Shown: positions 8,294 through 17,766, counted from the first letter of the stretch. The stretch: 64,000 nucleotides of DNA from Geobacter sp. (GCA_003574885.1 PJFC01000003.1:124001-188000); one strand, 5' to 3'. A program made the numbers and translations. Notes: generated by a model not told the origin, from the sequence alone.

Positions 8294-9463
8294 TTAGTAT
8301 GCTCCCCTGCACTTGAACACCGCAAACGGCGTCAGGCAGAGTATCTTGATATCCAGCCAGAGCGACCAGTTTTTGATGTAGTTGATATCCAGCCTTACCA
8401 TAGAATCGAAGGTTGTCGTGCTCCGGCCTGTGACCTGCCAGAGCCCGGTTATACCCGGTTTCATTTTCAGCAGGCGGTAGCGGTGCCATATGTCGTAATC
8501 CTCAAACTCGTAGGGAATTGGTGGACGCGGCCCCACCAGAGACATATCACCCTTGAGCACGTTTATAAACTGGGGCAGCTCGTCCAGGCTGCTCTTGCGG
8601 ATGAATCGTCCAAACGAAGTAATACGGGGATCGTTTGTGATTTTGAAAACAGGTGCGGCGTCACCATCCTCTGCCGTAGTCACTTTGCCACCACTGATAA
8701 ACTGTTTAAGAAATTCACGGTGGATTCGGTCGTCGTTGTTCATATGCATCGACCTGAATTTTAAAAATGTGAATCTGCGGCCGAACTGACCGACACGCTC
8801 CTGTCGGAACAGCACCGGTCCTGGGGACGTGATTTTTATGATGAGAGGAATGGTAATAAAGAAGGGAGAAAAGAGAATTAGGCCGACAATACTCCCCACC
8901 ACATCCATTACCCTTTTCATGACAGTGGCCATGTTCGTCTCAGTGGCAAGCTTCGCCATATCCGGATAGAATGTTGGATTGAGATAGTTTTTGGGTTTCT
9001 GCTTATCGAATTTCTCCGGGAAGACATGAAACATGATTTCAAGTTTACTAACAACTGCAGGCGGCAGGTTTCTTGCAATATTCACCTTTACCTTGCTTGC
9101 AATGGCCTCTATGGCATCCCATACAGGATCTTCACTGAACACGGTGAACATTACGCCGATAACAGCACCTCTCTCATACCAGCCGCACAGGTCAACTTCC
9201 CGAATGGACGAAGTAAGCGACTTGACAATATCCCGTATCGTCCTTTCCGACCCATTTTCAGCCGCAATTTTCTCTATATTAAGCAACATAAGAAGTATTG
9301 GTTTATGGGTACGTTCAGACCTTTTACGTTCAAGACAGAGAATTTTGTTGAAATAATCCTCAATATACAGATCGTAATTTTTATCTATAAGCTCATAGAA
9401 AATATTGTCAGATTTTTTGTATATATCATTTTCTGATTTTTCCTGTACATTTACCGTTTTCAT
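8294..9463 (-). CDS. Polyprenyl-phosphate sugar-1-phosphate transferase (initiating glycosyltransferase) with N-terminal cytoplasmic domain
   Basis: A 389-residue protein. The C-terminal half is a bacterial sugar transferase: one hydrophobic hairpin (MKRVMDVVGSIVGLILFSPF), PGPVLFRQERVGQFGRRFTF, TSFGRFIRKSSLDELPQFIN and GDMSLVGPRPPIPYE with KPGITGLWQVTGRS. Family members start repeat-unit synthesis by moving sugar-1-phosphate to undecaprenyl phosphate. The first 170 residues lack the usual multi-helix membrane domain and instead look soluble, with a degenerate GGDEF-like pattern. GGGAGG lies 6 bases before the ATG. Confidence 0.9.
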   Translation of the reverse strand: MKTVNVQEKSENDIYKKSDNIFYELIDKNYDLYIEDYFNKILCLERKRSERTHKPILLMLLNIEKIAAENGSERTIRDIVKSLTSSIREVDLCGWYERGAVIGVMFTVFSEDPVWDAIEAIASKVKVNIARNLPPAVVSKLEIMFHVFPEKFDKQKPKNYLNPTFYPDMAKLATETNMATVMKRVMDVVGSIVGLILFSPFFITIPLIIKITSPGPVLFRQERVGQFGRRFTFLKFRSMHMNNDDRIHREFLKQFISGGKVTTAEDGDAAPVFKITNDPRITSFGRFIRKSSLDELPQFINVLKGDMSLVGPRPPIPYEFEDYDIWHRYRLLKMKPGITGLWQVTGRSTTTFDSMVRLDINYIKNWSLWLDIKILCLTPFAVFKCRGAY

Positions 9464-9533
9464 AGCTGCCTCCCTACAAAAATACTATCATGCTCGACGC
9501 CATTATATTATTTGCAACATCTCTACAATAACA

Positions 9534-10319
9534 TTACAGCCATTTATAGACAGAATCAGGAATGTGGAATCGTCTTTTATTGAGAACTACACCGAGGATA
9601 TTCCCACCACTCTTGATTATTTTGTCTCTCACAGCTTCTACTACCTGCCAGCGGGTCTTCTCTGCCTCTACGACGAGGATTACGCCATCAGAGCTGCGGC
9701 TCAGGGCGATACAGTCAGGCGAGGAAGTGGCAGAAGATGAATCGATGAGAATCAGATCAAAGGTTTTCTTTAAATCCGACAGAAGCTTACCTGTTGCCGC
9801 AAAATCGTAGACGTAGGGTGACAGAGTCGTATGTGGGACAAGCGGAGAAAGATACAGATTTGAGTTTCCCGCTTTGAAAATTGCATTTTCTACCGGTTCT
9901 CCATTTTTCAACGCGTCTTTCCATCCGTAATCGGCAGGTATGTTGAAAAAGATATGCTGGCTGGGGTTCCGGTGGGCCGCATCAACGATAAGAACTGATT
10001 TACCCATGACAACAGCCGCTTGACGGGCAAATTCCCGGACAACGGTTGAAACCCCTTCTCCCTCGTGGGAACTGATAAACTGAATAGCCCGCTGCGGAGA
10101 GTCCGGGAGGACGAAATCAATGTTCTGGTAAAGGGCTATCATCTCCGCCTCGATAGTGGATCCAACATTCTGCAAGGGGTACTTGTCGGCCCGTACTGGT
10201 CTTTTCTCTTTCGTTTTCGGCGGAATGGGTATTCCCTCAGGCAATGTGACGGCATGCCGCTCGTGAGCGTTTTCCCGCTCTTTTTCTGCCAGTTGCAATG
10301 CCTCAAATATATTGCTCAT
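9534..10319 (-). CDS. CpsD/CapB-like P-loop protein with altered Walker A
   Basis: A 261-residue protein resembling the cytoplasmic tyrosine autokinases that partner chain-length proteins: an N-terminal MSNIFEALQLAEKERE helix, FISSHEGEGVSTV in the Walker A place (residues 81-93), VLIVDAAHRNPS in the Walker A' place and FDLILIDSSSA in the Walker B place. The Walker A lysine is replaced by Val90 and the second Asp of A' by Ala115, and there is no C-terminal tyrosine cluster. It may be a regulatory pseudo-kinase. The ATG at 10319 with GGGAGG upstream is preferred to an in-frame start at 10343. The chain-length partner is two genes upstream. Confidence 0.8.
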   Translation of the reverse strand: MSNIFEALQLAEKERENAHERHAVTLPEGIPIPPKTKEKRPVRADKYPLQNVGSTIEAEMIALYQNIDFVLPDSPQRAIQFISSHEGEGVSTVVREFARQAAVVMGKSVLIVDAAHRNPSQHIFFNIPADYGWKDALKNGEPVENAIFKAGNSNLYLSPLVPHTTLSPYVYDFAATGKLLSDLKKTFDLILIDSSSATSSPDCIALSRSSDGVILVVEAEKTRWQVVEAVRDKIIKSGGNILGVVLNKRRFHIPDSVYKWL

Positions 10320-10398
10320 GGAATGCCTCCCTTCTATACACAATCAATGATGATAAAATTCGATCTCCTAAACTTACTCCCCGATTAATCTTGTTGAT

Positions 10399-11634
10399 TT
10401 ATTGCCGGGGAGGAAAAATAATCCTTTCACCTTCTACAATTTTATTAACGTTCCTGATCCAGGGGTTGCTTTGTCTAACCTGCTCGATCAATTGATAATC
10501 AACTGTTCCATAATGGTCCTTAACCAGATTGGCAAGGGTATCACCCCTGCGGATCAGTTTCTTCCGTAATGGTTTTCCTTTATCGTCTACTGAGATCTCA
10601 GACTCAACGGCTTCCGGCAATTCACTGTTCTTGCGCGGATGCAAGGCTGAAGATGAACTGCTTTCTGCTTTTGCTATTCCAGAATTTACGTACATGTCAC
10701 TTTGAACATCAGATTGTGTTCCGTTCCTTCCGGCACGCTGCTGATTGTTGACATAAATCATTATGCAAAGTATCCCGATGATAAGCAGCATAAGAGATAC
10801 GAAGAAGGCATCTCTTCTCGTCGACTTTGCTATGCCGAGATCGGAACTTATTTCGTTCAGTACTGAGAGTTTTACTTTTTTCTGTTTGTTCCCGAACGAC
10901 GTAATAAGACAATTGTCGCAGAGAATGTTTATGGTGCGTGGGATGCCTCTAGCCTTCCGGACCAGCTGTTTGAGTACTTTTTCGGGAAAAACCGATCCAA
11001 CGTTAACTGATGCTTTGCCAAGTCTGTGCTTGACGTAATCCATACCTTCATCCATGGTCAGGGGCCGGATAGTGGATTTTACGGCAATTCGCTGATGCAG
11101 CTGTCTCAGTTCGTAACTGTCAAGATTCTTTTCGAATTCGGGCTGCCCGCTGAAAATGATCTGGATGAGCTTGTCGGTTGAAGTTTCAAGATTGGAAAGC
11201 ATCCGGAGATTTTCCAGGGTCTGCCGCGACATGTTCTGTGCCTCATCAATTATGAGCACCACATTGCACCCATTTTTGTATTCTTGTATCAGCACATGGT
11301 ACAGTTGATTCAACATTTCATAGACATCGTCCGTCTCTACAGTTCTGCCCAACCCTTCGTAAATGGTGTGGAGTAAGGCGTTGAACGAAACATCAGCGTT
11401 GAAAACGTAAATTACTTTCACATGCTCTTGATCGACTGTTTTCAGGAATGAGCGGAGAATGGTGGTTTTGCCCACTCCCACCTCGCCTACTATGGCGATA
11501 AATCCCTTTCTCTGTCTGACTCCGTAGACTATCGAAGCCAAGGCTTCTTTATGGCTGGGACTCAGATACAGAAACTCCGGGTCCGGAGTCATCCGGAAAG
11601 GCTCCCTTTGCATATGGAAATAGCCTGTGTACAT
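10399..11634 (-). CDS. ExeA-like AAA ATPase with transmembrane helix and LysM domain
   Basis: A 411-residue protein. Residues 1-270 form an AAA ATPase of the ExeA/GspA type (MYTGYFHMQREPFRMTPDPE start, Walker A GEVGVGKTT at 50-58, Walker B VLIIDEAQ at 126-133). One membrane helix follows at about 276-296, then a low-complexity periplasmic linker, and a LysM-type domain at about 357-411 (IRRGDTLANLVKDHYG). Such ATPases occur in exopolysaccharide clusters, and LysM suggests a peptidoglycan contact. It starts 8 bases after the chain-length gene and may couple export to the wall. Confidence 0.88.
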   Translation of the reverse strand: MYTGYFHMQREPFRMTPDPEFLYLSPSHKEALASIVYGVRQRKGFIAIVGEVGVGKTTILRSFLKTVDQEHVKVIYVFNADVSFNALLHTIYEGLGRTVETDDVYEMLNQLYHVLIQEYKNGCNVVLIIDEAQNMSRQTLENLRMLSNLETSTDKLIQIIFSGQPEFEKNLDSYELRQLHQRIAVKSTIRPLTMDEGMDYVKHRLGKASVNVGSVFPEKVLKQLVRKARGIPRTINILCDNCLITSFGNKQKKVKLSVLNEISSDLGIAKSTRRDAFFVSLMLLIIGILCIMIYVNNQQRAGRNGTQSDVQSDMYVNSGIAKAESSSSSALHPRKNSELPEAVESEISVDDKGKPLRKKLIRRGDTLANLVKDHYGTVDYQLIEQVRQSNPWIRNVNKIVEGERIIFPPRQ

Positions 11635-11642
11635 AATGTGCC

Positions 11643-13094
11643 CTATTCGTTGTAAGGCAAGGAAGCAAGCACCGGCAGACAGAGCCGCTTCTCAGCAATT
11701 GCCGGAGTGGAAATGATCGGTGAAAATATTTCGACAAGAAAAGCGCTGCCGATCGCCAATACTGCCCCAGCAAAACATCCGGCTATTATGCCGAATAGCT
11801 TGCTGACTGACGCAGGCGCAGAAGGGGCGACTGCAGGCTGGATAACACTCACATTGGCCAGCTTCAACCGGTTCATATCTTCCGACAAGCGGGCTTCCTC
11901 TGCCTTGTTTTGATATGTCAGATAGTTTTTCTCAGTCGTAGCGACATCACGTTTCAAACTTTGAAACAGTTGGGCATTCCGGTCAAGCGATTGGATCTGT
12001 CCGTCAACCTGGTTCAGTTGACCTCTCACTGTGCCAACTCTCGCTCTCTGGGAATTCAGCTCTGCTTCAGTCTTCATTAAGTCCATACGAACCTGCTGAA
12101 AGATAGAATTGCCAGTTTTCTGTTTAATCTGCAGCTCCTCTTCCTGCCCTTTCAGAAACGCTTTTACTAAATCAATCTCTTTACGAATATTCACAACCAT
12201 ACGACTGTTCTCGTTATATTTTTTCAGAAGCTGCTGTTCTTCCAATTGTAGGGCAAGAAGTTTTGACCTTGTTTCCCCGACCACCCGATCAAAGTCAGAC
12301 GGGCTGTTCAGGTTTTTGTCTTGGGCAACAAGCTTGTTCTGCCTGGAAAGAGTCGCAAGCTTTTTACTTAACTCGTCTACCCTGTTCTGTGCATCCTTCA
12401 GAGTTGTATCAAGAGACATCCGCTGCTGAAGGAGTAAAGTCCGCTGTTCTTCCAGAGAAAACACCTGGTTTTTCTGCTTGAATTCTTCAAAATTCTTCTC
12501 AGATGATTTTAACTGCTGCTGATAGGCGGAAAGCTGTTGATCGAGGAATGAGGATCGGGGGCTGCTGAATACCTGCAGATGTTTCTCGTTGTAAAGTTCA
12601 ACAAGCATGTTTACTGCGCTGGCGGCAATTTGGGGATCAGTATGCCGGAACGATACAGTAATCACGCTGGAGTGTTTGACCTCTTCAACAACGACATTTT
12701 TCTGAAACTGGGCAACAGCTTTTTGCAGAGCATCTTTTTCACCGGCCAGTGATGGGTATAGGCGATCAATCTTTATGTTGGAAACGACTTTTTCCGCAAG
12801 CTCCCTACTTGTCAGTATTTGAATCTCAGTCTTAATTATGTCTAGCATATTGACTGTCATCAGCTTTTTCTCCTGACCAACTTCAGGATCATTCAAATAT
12901 TCACGCCCTATCTTCACCAGAACACTCGATTTCGCCAAGTAAACGGGCGGTGTGAGCAGTACCGCGATGGCCACAAGAGCTGTAACTGACAAAAATAGTG
13001 TCAATATCATGACTTTGTGCTTGAAAAACATTGAGAGACATCCCCGTAGGCATGTTGCTTCTGTTTGCTGCTCAATTGGATATATATCTGACAT
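11643..13094 (-). CDS. Chain-length determinant / GumC-like polysaccharide co-polymerase
   Basis: A 483-residue inner-membrane protein with a Wzz domain: a first membrane helix near residue 30-52 (VMILTLFLSVTALVAIAVLL), a long periplasmic coiled-coil region (residues 180-400, rich in Gln, Glu and Lys) and a second membrane helix near 448-470. It lacks a C-terminal P-loop kinase; the CpsD-like protein is separate. Such proteins control polymer length and bridge the polymerase to the outer-membrane exporter. It lies between the export lipoprotein and the ExeA-like ATPase. Confidence 0.92.
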   Translation of the reverse strand: MSDIYPIEQQTEATCLRGCLSMFFKHKVMILTLFLSVTALVAIAVLLTPPVYLAKSSVLVKIGREYLNDPEVGQEKKLMTVNMLDIIKTEIQILTSRELAEKVVSNIKIDRLYPSLAGEKDALQKAVAQFQKNVVVEEVKHSSVITVSFRHTDPQIAASAVNMLVELYNEKHLQVFSSPRSSFLDQQLSAYQQQLKSSEKNFEEFKQKNQVFSLEEQRTLLLQQRMSLDTTLKDAQNRVDELSKKLATLSRQNKLVAQDKNLNSPSDFDRVVGETRSKLLALQLEEQQLLKKYNENSRMVVNIRKEIDLVKAFLKGQEEELQIKQKTGNSIFQQVRMDLMKTEAELNSQRARVGTVRGQLNQVDGQIQSLDRNAQLFQSLKRDVATTEKNYLTYQNKAEEARLSEDMNRLKLANVSVIQPAVAPSAPASVSKLFGIIAGCFAGAVLAIGSAFLVEIFSPIISTPAIAEKRLCLPVLASLPYNE

Positions 13095-13125
13095 GATTTG
13101 ATCCCTCTATTACCTTAATAATGAT

Positions 13126-13818
13126 TTAGAATCCTATCCCGTAGCTAATCCCAAACGGAACAGGGATATTTTTTCGAATATACTGATCCACCCATACGTT
13201 CACATCAGCTATAGTAGACTTCGGAACATACACAATGTCATTGGGTTGAAGAAGTATGTCCTGACGAATTTCGGTACCATCCAACACTAACTTCAGATTC
13301 ACGACCATCGATGTGACTTTGTTTTCTCCTACACGGCGAATGACGATGACTTCGTCGGCTTTTGCGGTATCTTTCAATCCCCCTCCTTGGGATATTGACT
13401 GGAGGACAGTCAGTGGCCCGATCATAGATACAAGACCGGGCTTATAAACCTCACCGTCCACAAACACCCTTTGAGCGTTAAATGCTTTCACAATGACGGC
13501 AATCGAAGGCTTCTCAAGCTCTGCTGAATAGGCTTTGGTAAGTTTTTCAGTCAATTGTTGGGGGGTCAGTCCAACCACCTTTAATTCCTGCACCAGTTGG
13601 AGTGAAATGCGTCCATCCGGTCGGACCGTCACTGAGTCGTTCAATTCGGGATGATAAAAAAACTTTATGTCGAGCTGATCACCAATCTGAAGGTGGTAGT
13701 CTTCCGCAGGAACGGCAGCGGCCTGCACTCCGGGATAGTCCAGCGGAGTCGGGTTGCGTACCACACTGCATGCACTCAAAAGAAGAAGCGTAATGAGCAT
13801 TTTTACTATTGTTGACAT
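13126..13818 (-). CDS. Outer-membrane polysaccharide export lipoprotein (Wza/OPX family)
   Basis: A 230-residue protein with a lipoprotein signal (lipobox LLSAC, Cys17). It has a Poly_export domain (YHLQIGDQLDIKFFYHPELN, VRPDGRISLQLV) and a SLBB-like domain (RVFVDGEVYKPGLVSM, ILLQPNDIVYVPKS). OPX proteins form the outer-membrane channel for polysaccharide. It is the first gene of the minus-strand polysaccharide operon, preceded by a long A/T-rich leader. GAGGGGG lies before the ATG at 13818. Confidence 0.93.
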   Translation of the reverse strand: MSTIVKMLITLLLLSACSVVRNPTPLDYPGVQAAAVPAEDYHLQIGDQLDIKFFYHPELNDSVTVRPDGRISLQLVQELKVVGLTPQQLTEKLTKAYSAELEKPSIAVIVKAFNAQRVFVDGEVYKPGLVSMIGPLTVLQSISQGGGLKDTAKADEVIVIRRVGENKVTSMVVNLKLVLDGTEIRQDILLQPNDIVYVPKSTIADVNVWVDQYIRKNIPVPFGISYGIGF

Positions 13819-14356
13819 CGTTTCCCCCTCATTGTAACTGCTCTGCAGGTAGACAGAGCGTTAGCTGCCACCGAGTTTTAATTAACTGTTGCCATCCCGA
13901 TGCAATATCTTTGTTCAATTTAATTATATGTTTATAGTTTACTCATAAATATTCTGGTTGGGTGTCGGACCAAATCTCTTTATTTTGTAGGATTAACAGA
14001 AGTATTTATGTAGGAATTATCTTACACGCTAATAATGCAAGGCATTTATCAATCATTTCAATTATGACAATGGTCTCACACTGTATATATAAGCCACACA
14101 ACACATTTATATTATTCACTTTGTTATATCTTATAAAATAACAATGGTCATATGTTCCGGAATACAGATAAGCGGATTATCTTAATGTGAAGGATAGTTT
14201 TGCACATACAAAGGGATTGGTATGCGGGACAAAATCAAATCGGTTAATTAAAACCAGAGGAGGTTATTATTAGCGCAAAGGATTTAGAGGGGTAAGGTCA
14301 GACTCGATAACGGCTGATATTGGGTGGGGGAAGGGTGTGCTTCGAGAAGCCATAAC
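13819..14356 (-). promoter_or_regulatory. A/T-rich upstream region of the polysaccharide operon
   Basis: These 538 bases contain no gene that I can recognise and are much richer in A/T than the flanks. They should hold the promoter for the export operon on the minus strand. A perfect 9-base direct repeat, ACAATGGTC, occurs at 14067-14075 and 14141-14149, 74 bases apart (about seven helical turns), and could bind a regulator such as the adjacent LuxR-type protein. I found no convincing sigma-54 or c-di-GMP riboswitch pattern. The exact start site cannot be fixed by eye. Confidence 0.4.
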
Positions 14357-14989
14357 TCAATCAAGGAGGCCGTGTTTTATTACATAATTTATAATCTCTG
14401 CGTTGTTCTTCATTTGCATTTTTGTGAGAATCCTTTTTCTATAGGTGCTGACCGTCTTGACGCTAAGAGAAAGGCCATCGGATATCTCCGTAACACTCCT
14501 CCCGGCAGCTAGCTGGCACATGACCTGGTATTCCCGGTTGGACAACTCGTCGTGACTCGGTCCCGCGATATTTCTTCCCAACTCCGAAGCAAGCTTCTCT
14601 GATAACGAAGCAGTGACATATTTCCCCCCCCAGTAAACCTTGCGAATGGCCGTAATCAACTCATCCGGAGCACTCACCTTAGTCAGATAACCAGCAGCAC
14701 CCGCCCGCAAGGCTCGGAAGGCATACTGCTCCTCGGGATACATACTGAGAATCAGCACCGGAAGGGTCGGTTTTTCCCTATGCAGCTGCTCGAGAATTTC
14801 CAGACCGTTTCGCCCCGGCATGGAAATATCCAGGAGGATCAGGTTGCACTCCAACGCACCGATTTTTGCAAGAAGTTCGCTTCCGTTGGAACATTCATCC
14901 ACGACAACCATATCGGGTTCTTCGTCGAGGATCTGCTTCAAACCTTTGCGTACGATGGCATGGTCATCGGCAATCAGTATCTTTATCAT
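14357..14989 (-). CDS. NarL/FixJ-type response regulator (REC + LuxR HTH)
   Basis: A 210-residue protein: receiver domain (acidic pair in ILIADDHAIV, phospho-acceptor Asp in LILLDISMPG near residue 54, conserved Lys in GYLTKVSAPDEL) and a C-terminal LuxR helix-turn-helix (LSNREYQVMCQLAAGRSVTEI, VKTVSTYRKRILTKM). It follows the histidine kinase gene by 68 bases on the same strand, so they are probably a pair. Its place directly upstream of the export operon suggests it controls that operon, which is inference. Confidence 0.93.
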   Translation of the reverse strand: MIKILIADDHAIVRKGLKQILDEEPDMVVVDECSNGSELLAKIGALECNLILLDISMPGRNGLEILEQLHREKPTLPVLILSMYPEEQYAFRALRAGAAGYLTKVSAPDELITAIRKVYWGGKYVTASLSEKLASELGRNIAGPSHDELSNREYQVMCQLAAGRSVTEISDGLSLSVKTVSTYRKRILTKMQMKNNAEIINYVIKHGLLD

Positions 14990-15057
14990 TCCGACCTCCT
15001 GGCAGAATTAACCACTGGCGATGGTAAATCACTTGAGTGTGGCATTTCTTCCCTGGG

Positions 15058-17139
15058 TTAACCAATGGGTATGACGACGGTGAGAATGGTCCCTTCATCC
15101 GCTACGCCGCTGATTTGTGTCTCGCCACCCCAGAGATGGGCACGTTCATTGATACCAATCAAACCAACCGATTTCGGGTCGTTGATTTCCGTATCCCGTA
15201 TCCCCCTGCCGTTATCCTTGATCTGGAGCATTATTCCCTTTTTCTTTTTCTTAAGGGAAACGTTCACCCGTGTGGCTCCGGCGTGACGCATGACGTTGGT
15301 GAGCGCTTCTTTATATATCTTGTAAAGCGCGGTCGAACGTGCCGGATCCAGCTTTAATCTACCGATATTAAGCGAGAGATGGCACTCGATGCCGGTTCTT
15401 TTCCGGAATTCATCCGCATGCCATTCCATTGCAGTTGAAAGCCCCAAGTCATACAGAAGTTGTGGTCTCAACTCTGTCGCAATCCTCTGCACCGTTTCGA
15501 CTGTTACATCGATCAGCTCCGCCATAGCCCTGGCCTTTTCAGTGAGAGCAGGTTTATCGGCCGGGAGCCTGTTAGCAAGCCACGATACATCGATTTTCAG
15601 AGCCGCGAGCAGTTGCCCCACATCATCATGAATTTCCCGGGAAATGATCTTTCGTTCCTTTTCCATCAGTGATTCCAGGTGGGATGAAAGGTTGCGAAGG
15701 CTTTCGTGGGATGCCAGCAGTTTCTCCTCCGCCTGTTTTTTCTCGGTGATATCCGTGTGCGAACCAGCAAGGCGGTACGACTTCCTCCTTGTATCCCGGA
15801 AACTGGCCCCCCGTGTCAATATCCAACGGTAACTGCCGTCCTTGTGGCGCATCCGGTACTCCACCTTGAAAAGGGGGCTATCTCCCATCAGGTGAGCGTC
15901 CAATGCTGTCATCACACTATCGAAATCTTCTGGGTGAATCCGTTTTTTCCACTCATCAATCGAATTACTGATTTCGTACTCTTCATACCCGAACATACTC
16001 TTCCAGCGTGCCGAAAAATAGACCTGCCCGCTGGCAATATCCCAGTCCCATATACCATCATTTGCCCCGATCGCCACCAGAGCGTTCCGCTCCTGGCTCT
16101 TCAGCAATTCGTTTTCGGTCTGCCTCCGCTCGGCGATCTCTCCCTGCAGAGTCGCCACCGTCCGGGCAAGCTCCGATGTCCGCTCCCCTACCCTCCTCTC
16201 GAGTTCGTCGCGTCCCGCCTGAAGCGCCTCCCGACCCGCAAGGTTGCGCATCGTCAATGAGGCAACTGCCGCCAGCTGATTCAACAACATCAAATCTTCA
16301 CCCGTAAAATCACCGCCGTCAATTTTGTCGGAAACCATAATGAAGCCGCAGGCGTTATCATCCTCACCGATAAGCCGCACGCCGAGCAGACCCCGCAACC
16401 GGGGATGACCTTCCGGCATCCCTCTCCACTCGTTATGATTACGCAACATATCATCCGTCAGATTCAACACATCGACCTTATTCAGCAACGCAAGATGAAC
16501 TCCCCCTTTTTTAACCGGCAGGGTCCTATCGCCTGTCGGGAGAGGCTCACCCGCTCTTGTTGCGGCAAAGAACCTGAGTGAGTCAGGTCTGTCACCATAG
16601 GCAATCATCCCTATCCTGGCACCGGTCATGAAGCAGGCCGACTTTGTTATGGGGAGAAGGATTCCGTCAAGGGATGTTTCCGAAAGCATTTCCAGGGAAA
16701 CTTCAAGAAGACGGCTCTGCCGCTCCCGATGGATTTTATGTGCCTTCTCGGTTTTGCGGGCGAGGTTGCGTTCAGATGTTTCACGAAGGGCCCGTTCAAT
16801 GGAGGGCACCAGGCGGGCAAGATTTTGTCGGAATATATAATCGGTTGCACCATGTTTGAGGACTTCCACCGCCCGCTCTTCGTTCACATCCCTCGAAATG
16901 AATATAAATGGTGCTTCTGGGCACAACACACGGGCAATCCTCAGGGCCGCAATACCGTTGACGCCAGGCAGTGAATAATCCGCGAGGATCAGATCGGGAG
17001 TAGCATCCCTGCACTCCTTTTCCATATCCTCCGTCGACGCTACCCTTGTCAGGGAGAACCGCAGTCCTTCCTCACGAAGTTGCTGTTCTACCGATCCCGC
17101 ATCGTCGGAAACAGCTTCTATCAACAGAATCTTGATCAT
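15058..17139 (-). CDS. REC-GAF-PAS histidine kinase of the NarX (HisKA_3) type
   Basis: A 693-residue soluble kinase. Domains in order: receiver (residues 1-125, Asp54 in LILADYSLPG, but Arg in place of the conserved Lys in DYIFRQN), coiled coil, GAF (about 170-330), coiled coil, PAS_3 with PAC (about 360-475), HisKA_3 with the likely phospho-acceptor His504 (SREIHDDVGQ) and HATPase_c (NVMRHAGATRV, IKDNGRGI). No membrane segment, so it senses a cytoplasmic signal or takes phosphate from another kinase. The ATG at 17139, with GGAG 5 bases upstream, is chosen over an in-frame start at 17205. Partner: the adjacent response regulator. Confidence 0.9.
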   Translation of the reverse strand: MIKILLIEAVSDDAGSVEQQLREEGLRFSLTRVASTEDMEKECRDATPDLILADYSLPGVNGIAALRIARVLCPEAPFIFISRDVNEERAVEVLKHGATDYIFRQNLARLVPSIERALRETSERNLARKTEKAHKIHRERQSRLLEVSLEMLSETSLDGILLPITKSACFMTGARIGMIAYGDRPDSLRFFAATRAGEPLPTGDRTLPVKKGGVHLALLNKVDVLNLTDDMLRNHNEWRGMPEGHPRLRGLLGVRLIGEDDNACGFIMVSDKIDGGDFTGEDLMLLNQLAAVASLTMRNLAGREALQAGRDELERRVGERTSELARTVATLQGEIAERRQTENELLKSQERNALVAIGANDGIWDWDIASGQVYFSARWKSMFGYEEYEISNSIDEWKKRIHPEDFDSVMTALDAHLMGDSPLFKVEYRMRHKDGSYRWILTRGASFRDTRRKSYRLAGSHTDITEKKQAEEKLLASHESLRNLSSHLESLMEKERKIISREIHDDVGQLLAALKIDVSWLANRLPADKPALTEKARAMAELIDVTVETVQRIATELRPQLLYDLGLSTAMEWHADEFRKRTGIECHLSLNIGRLKLDPARSTALYKIYKEALTNVMRHAGATRVNVSLKKKKKGIMLQIKDNGRGIRDTEINDPKSVGLIGINERAHLWGGETQISGVADEGTILTVVIPIG

Positions 17140-17382
17140 TGTGCTCCAGACACATGCATGGGGACATGGCGCAGAAGTCCGGCCATATAAGATTCGGGAA
17201 TACACCCGTCTGCTACGTTAAGCTTTTGCACGTGGATTAATAATAACATACTTTCCCCGGCACGCTTGTACGGGCCGAAATGGATAAGGAATTTGCTTTT
17301 AAACAGGTAGGGAAAATTCAAAGGGCCTTCCCCAATGTAGCAATTTATGCAGCACACTGAAAAAGGCCCCTTAAATGGGAAA

Positions 17383-17407
17383 TAACCTGAATAATATAAG
17401 CAGGTTA
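17383..17407 (-). terminator. Possible terminator downstream of tmRNA
   Basis: A 7-base inverted repeat (TAACCTG / CAGGTTA) with an 11-base loop lies just past the tmRNA 3' end. Read on the minus strand it is followed by TTTCCC. It would end the tmRNA transcript, but the stem is short and the U-run weak. Confidence 0.4.
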
Positions 17408-17414
17408 CCTCAAA

Positions 17415-17766
17415 TGGTGGAGGTGCCGGGAATCGAACCCGGGTCCGAAGATCTTACACAGAAGGCGTCTACATGCTTATACCAGTTTTTGTTTTAGCTC
17501 CCTGAAGCTCCACTGGCCGGGATATTCAGGGTTCGATCCTGCTAAATTTCGCCTCGGGGCCACAGGCACTCCCCTCAGCTATCCCACTAAAATGACGATC
17601 TGTCCTCCCCCGTGGGAGAGGGCAGGCAGATCGGTAGCAGGGTATTAAGCTGCTACGGCGTAGTTATAATTATCGGCGCTTAATGCGTCCCGGATTGTTT
17701 AACGAGCCACCCGGACCTCGGCATGCAACCTTTGCTTAGTATCCCCGTCGAAACCTTTACACCCCC
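17415..17766 (-). ncRNA. ssrA: Transfer-messenger RNA (tmRNA)
   Basis: About 352 nt on the minus strand. The 5' end GGGGGTGTAAAGG pairs over 7 bases with the 3' end CACCTCC followed by encoded ACCA, and the T-arm GGTTCGATTCCC is intact. The tag frame is GCC GAT AAT TAT AAC TAC GCC GTA GCA GCT TAA, giving A-DNYNYAVAA and stop, typical of proteobacterial degradation tags. With SmpB it rescues stalled ribosomes and tags the nascent chain. smpB lies 65 bases upstream on the same strand. Confidence 0.97.

Noticed and set aside
1-13818. Exosortase / PEP-CTERM locus
   Set aside because: FemAB-like, ExeA-like and CpsD-like genes resemble that system, but no exosortase, PEP-CTERM protein or PrsK/PrsR pair is visible here. 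It may lie left of the window.
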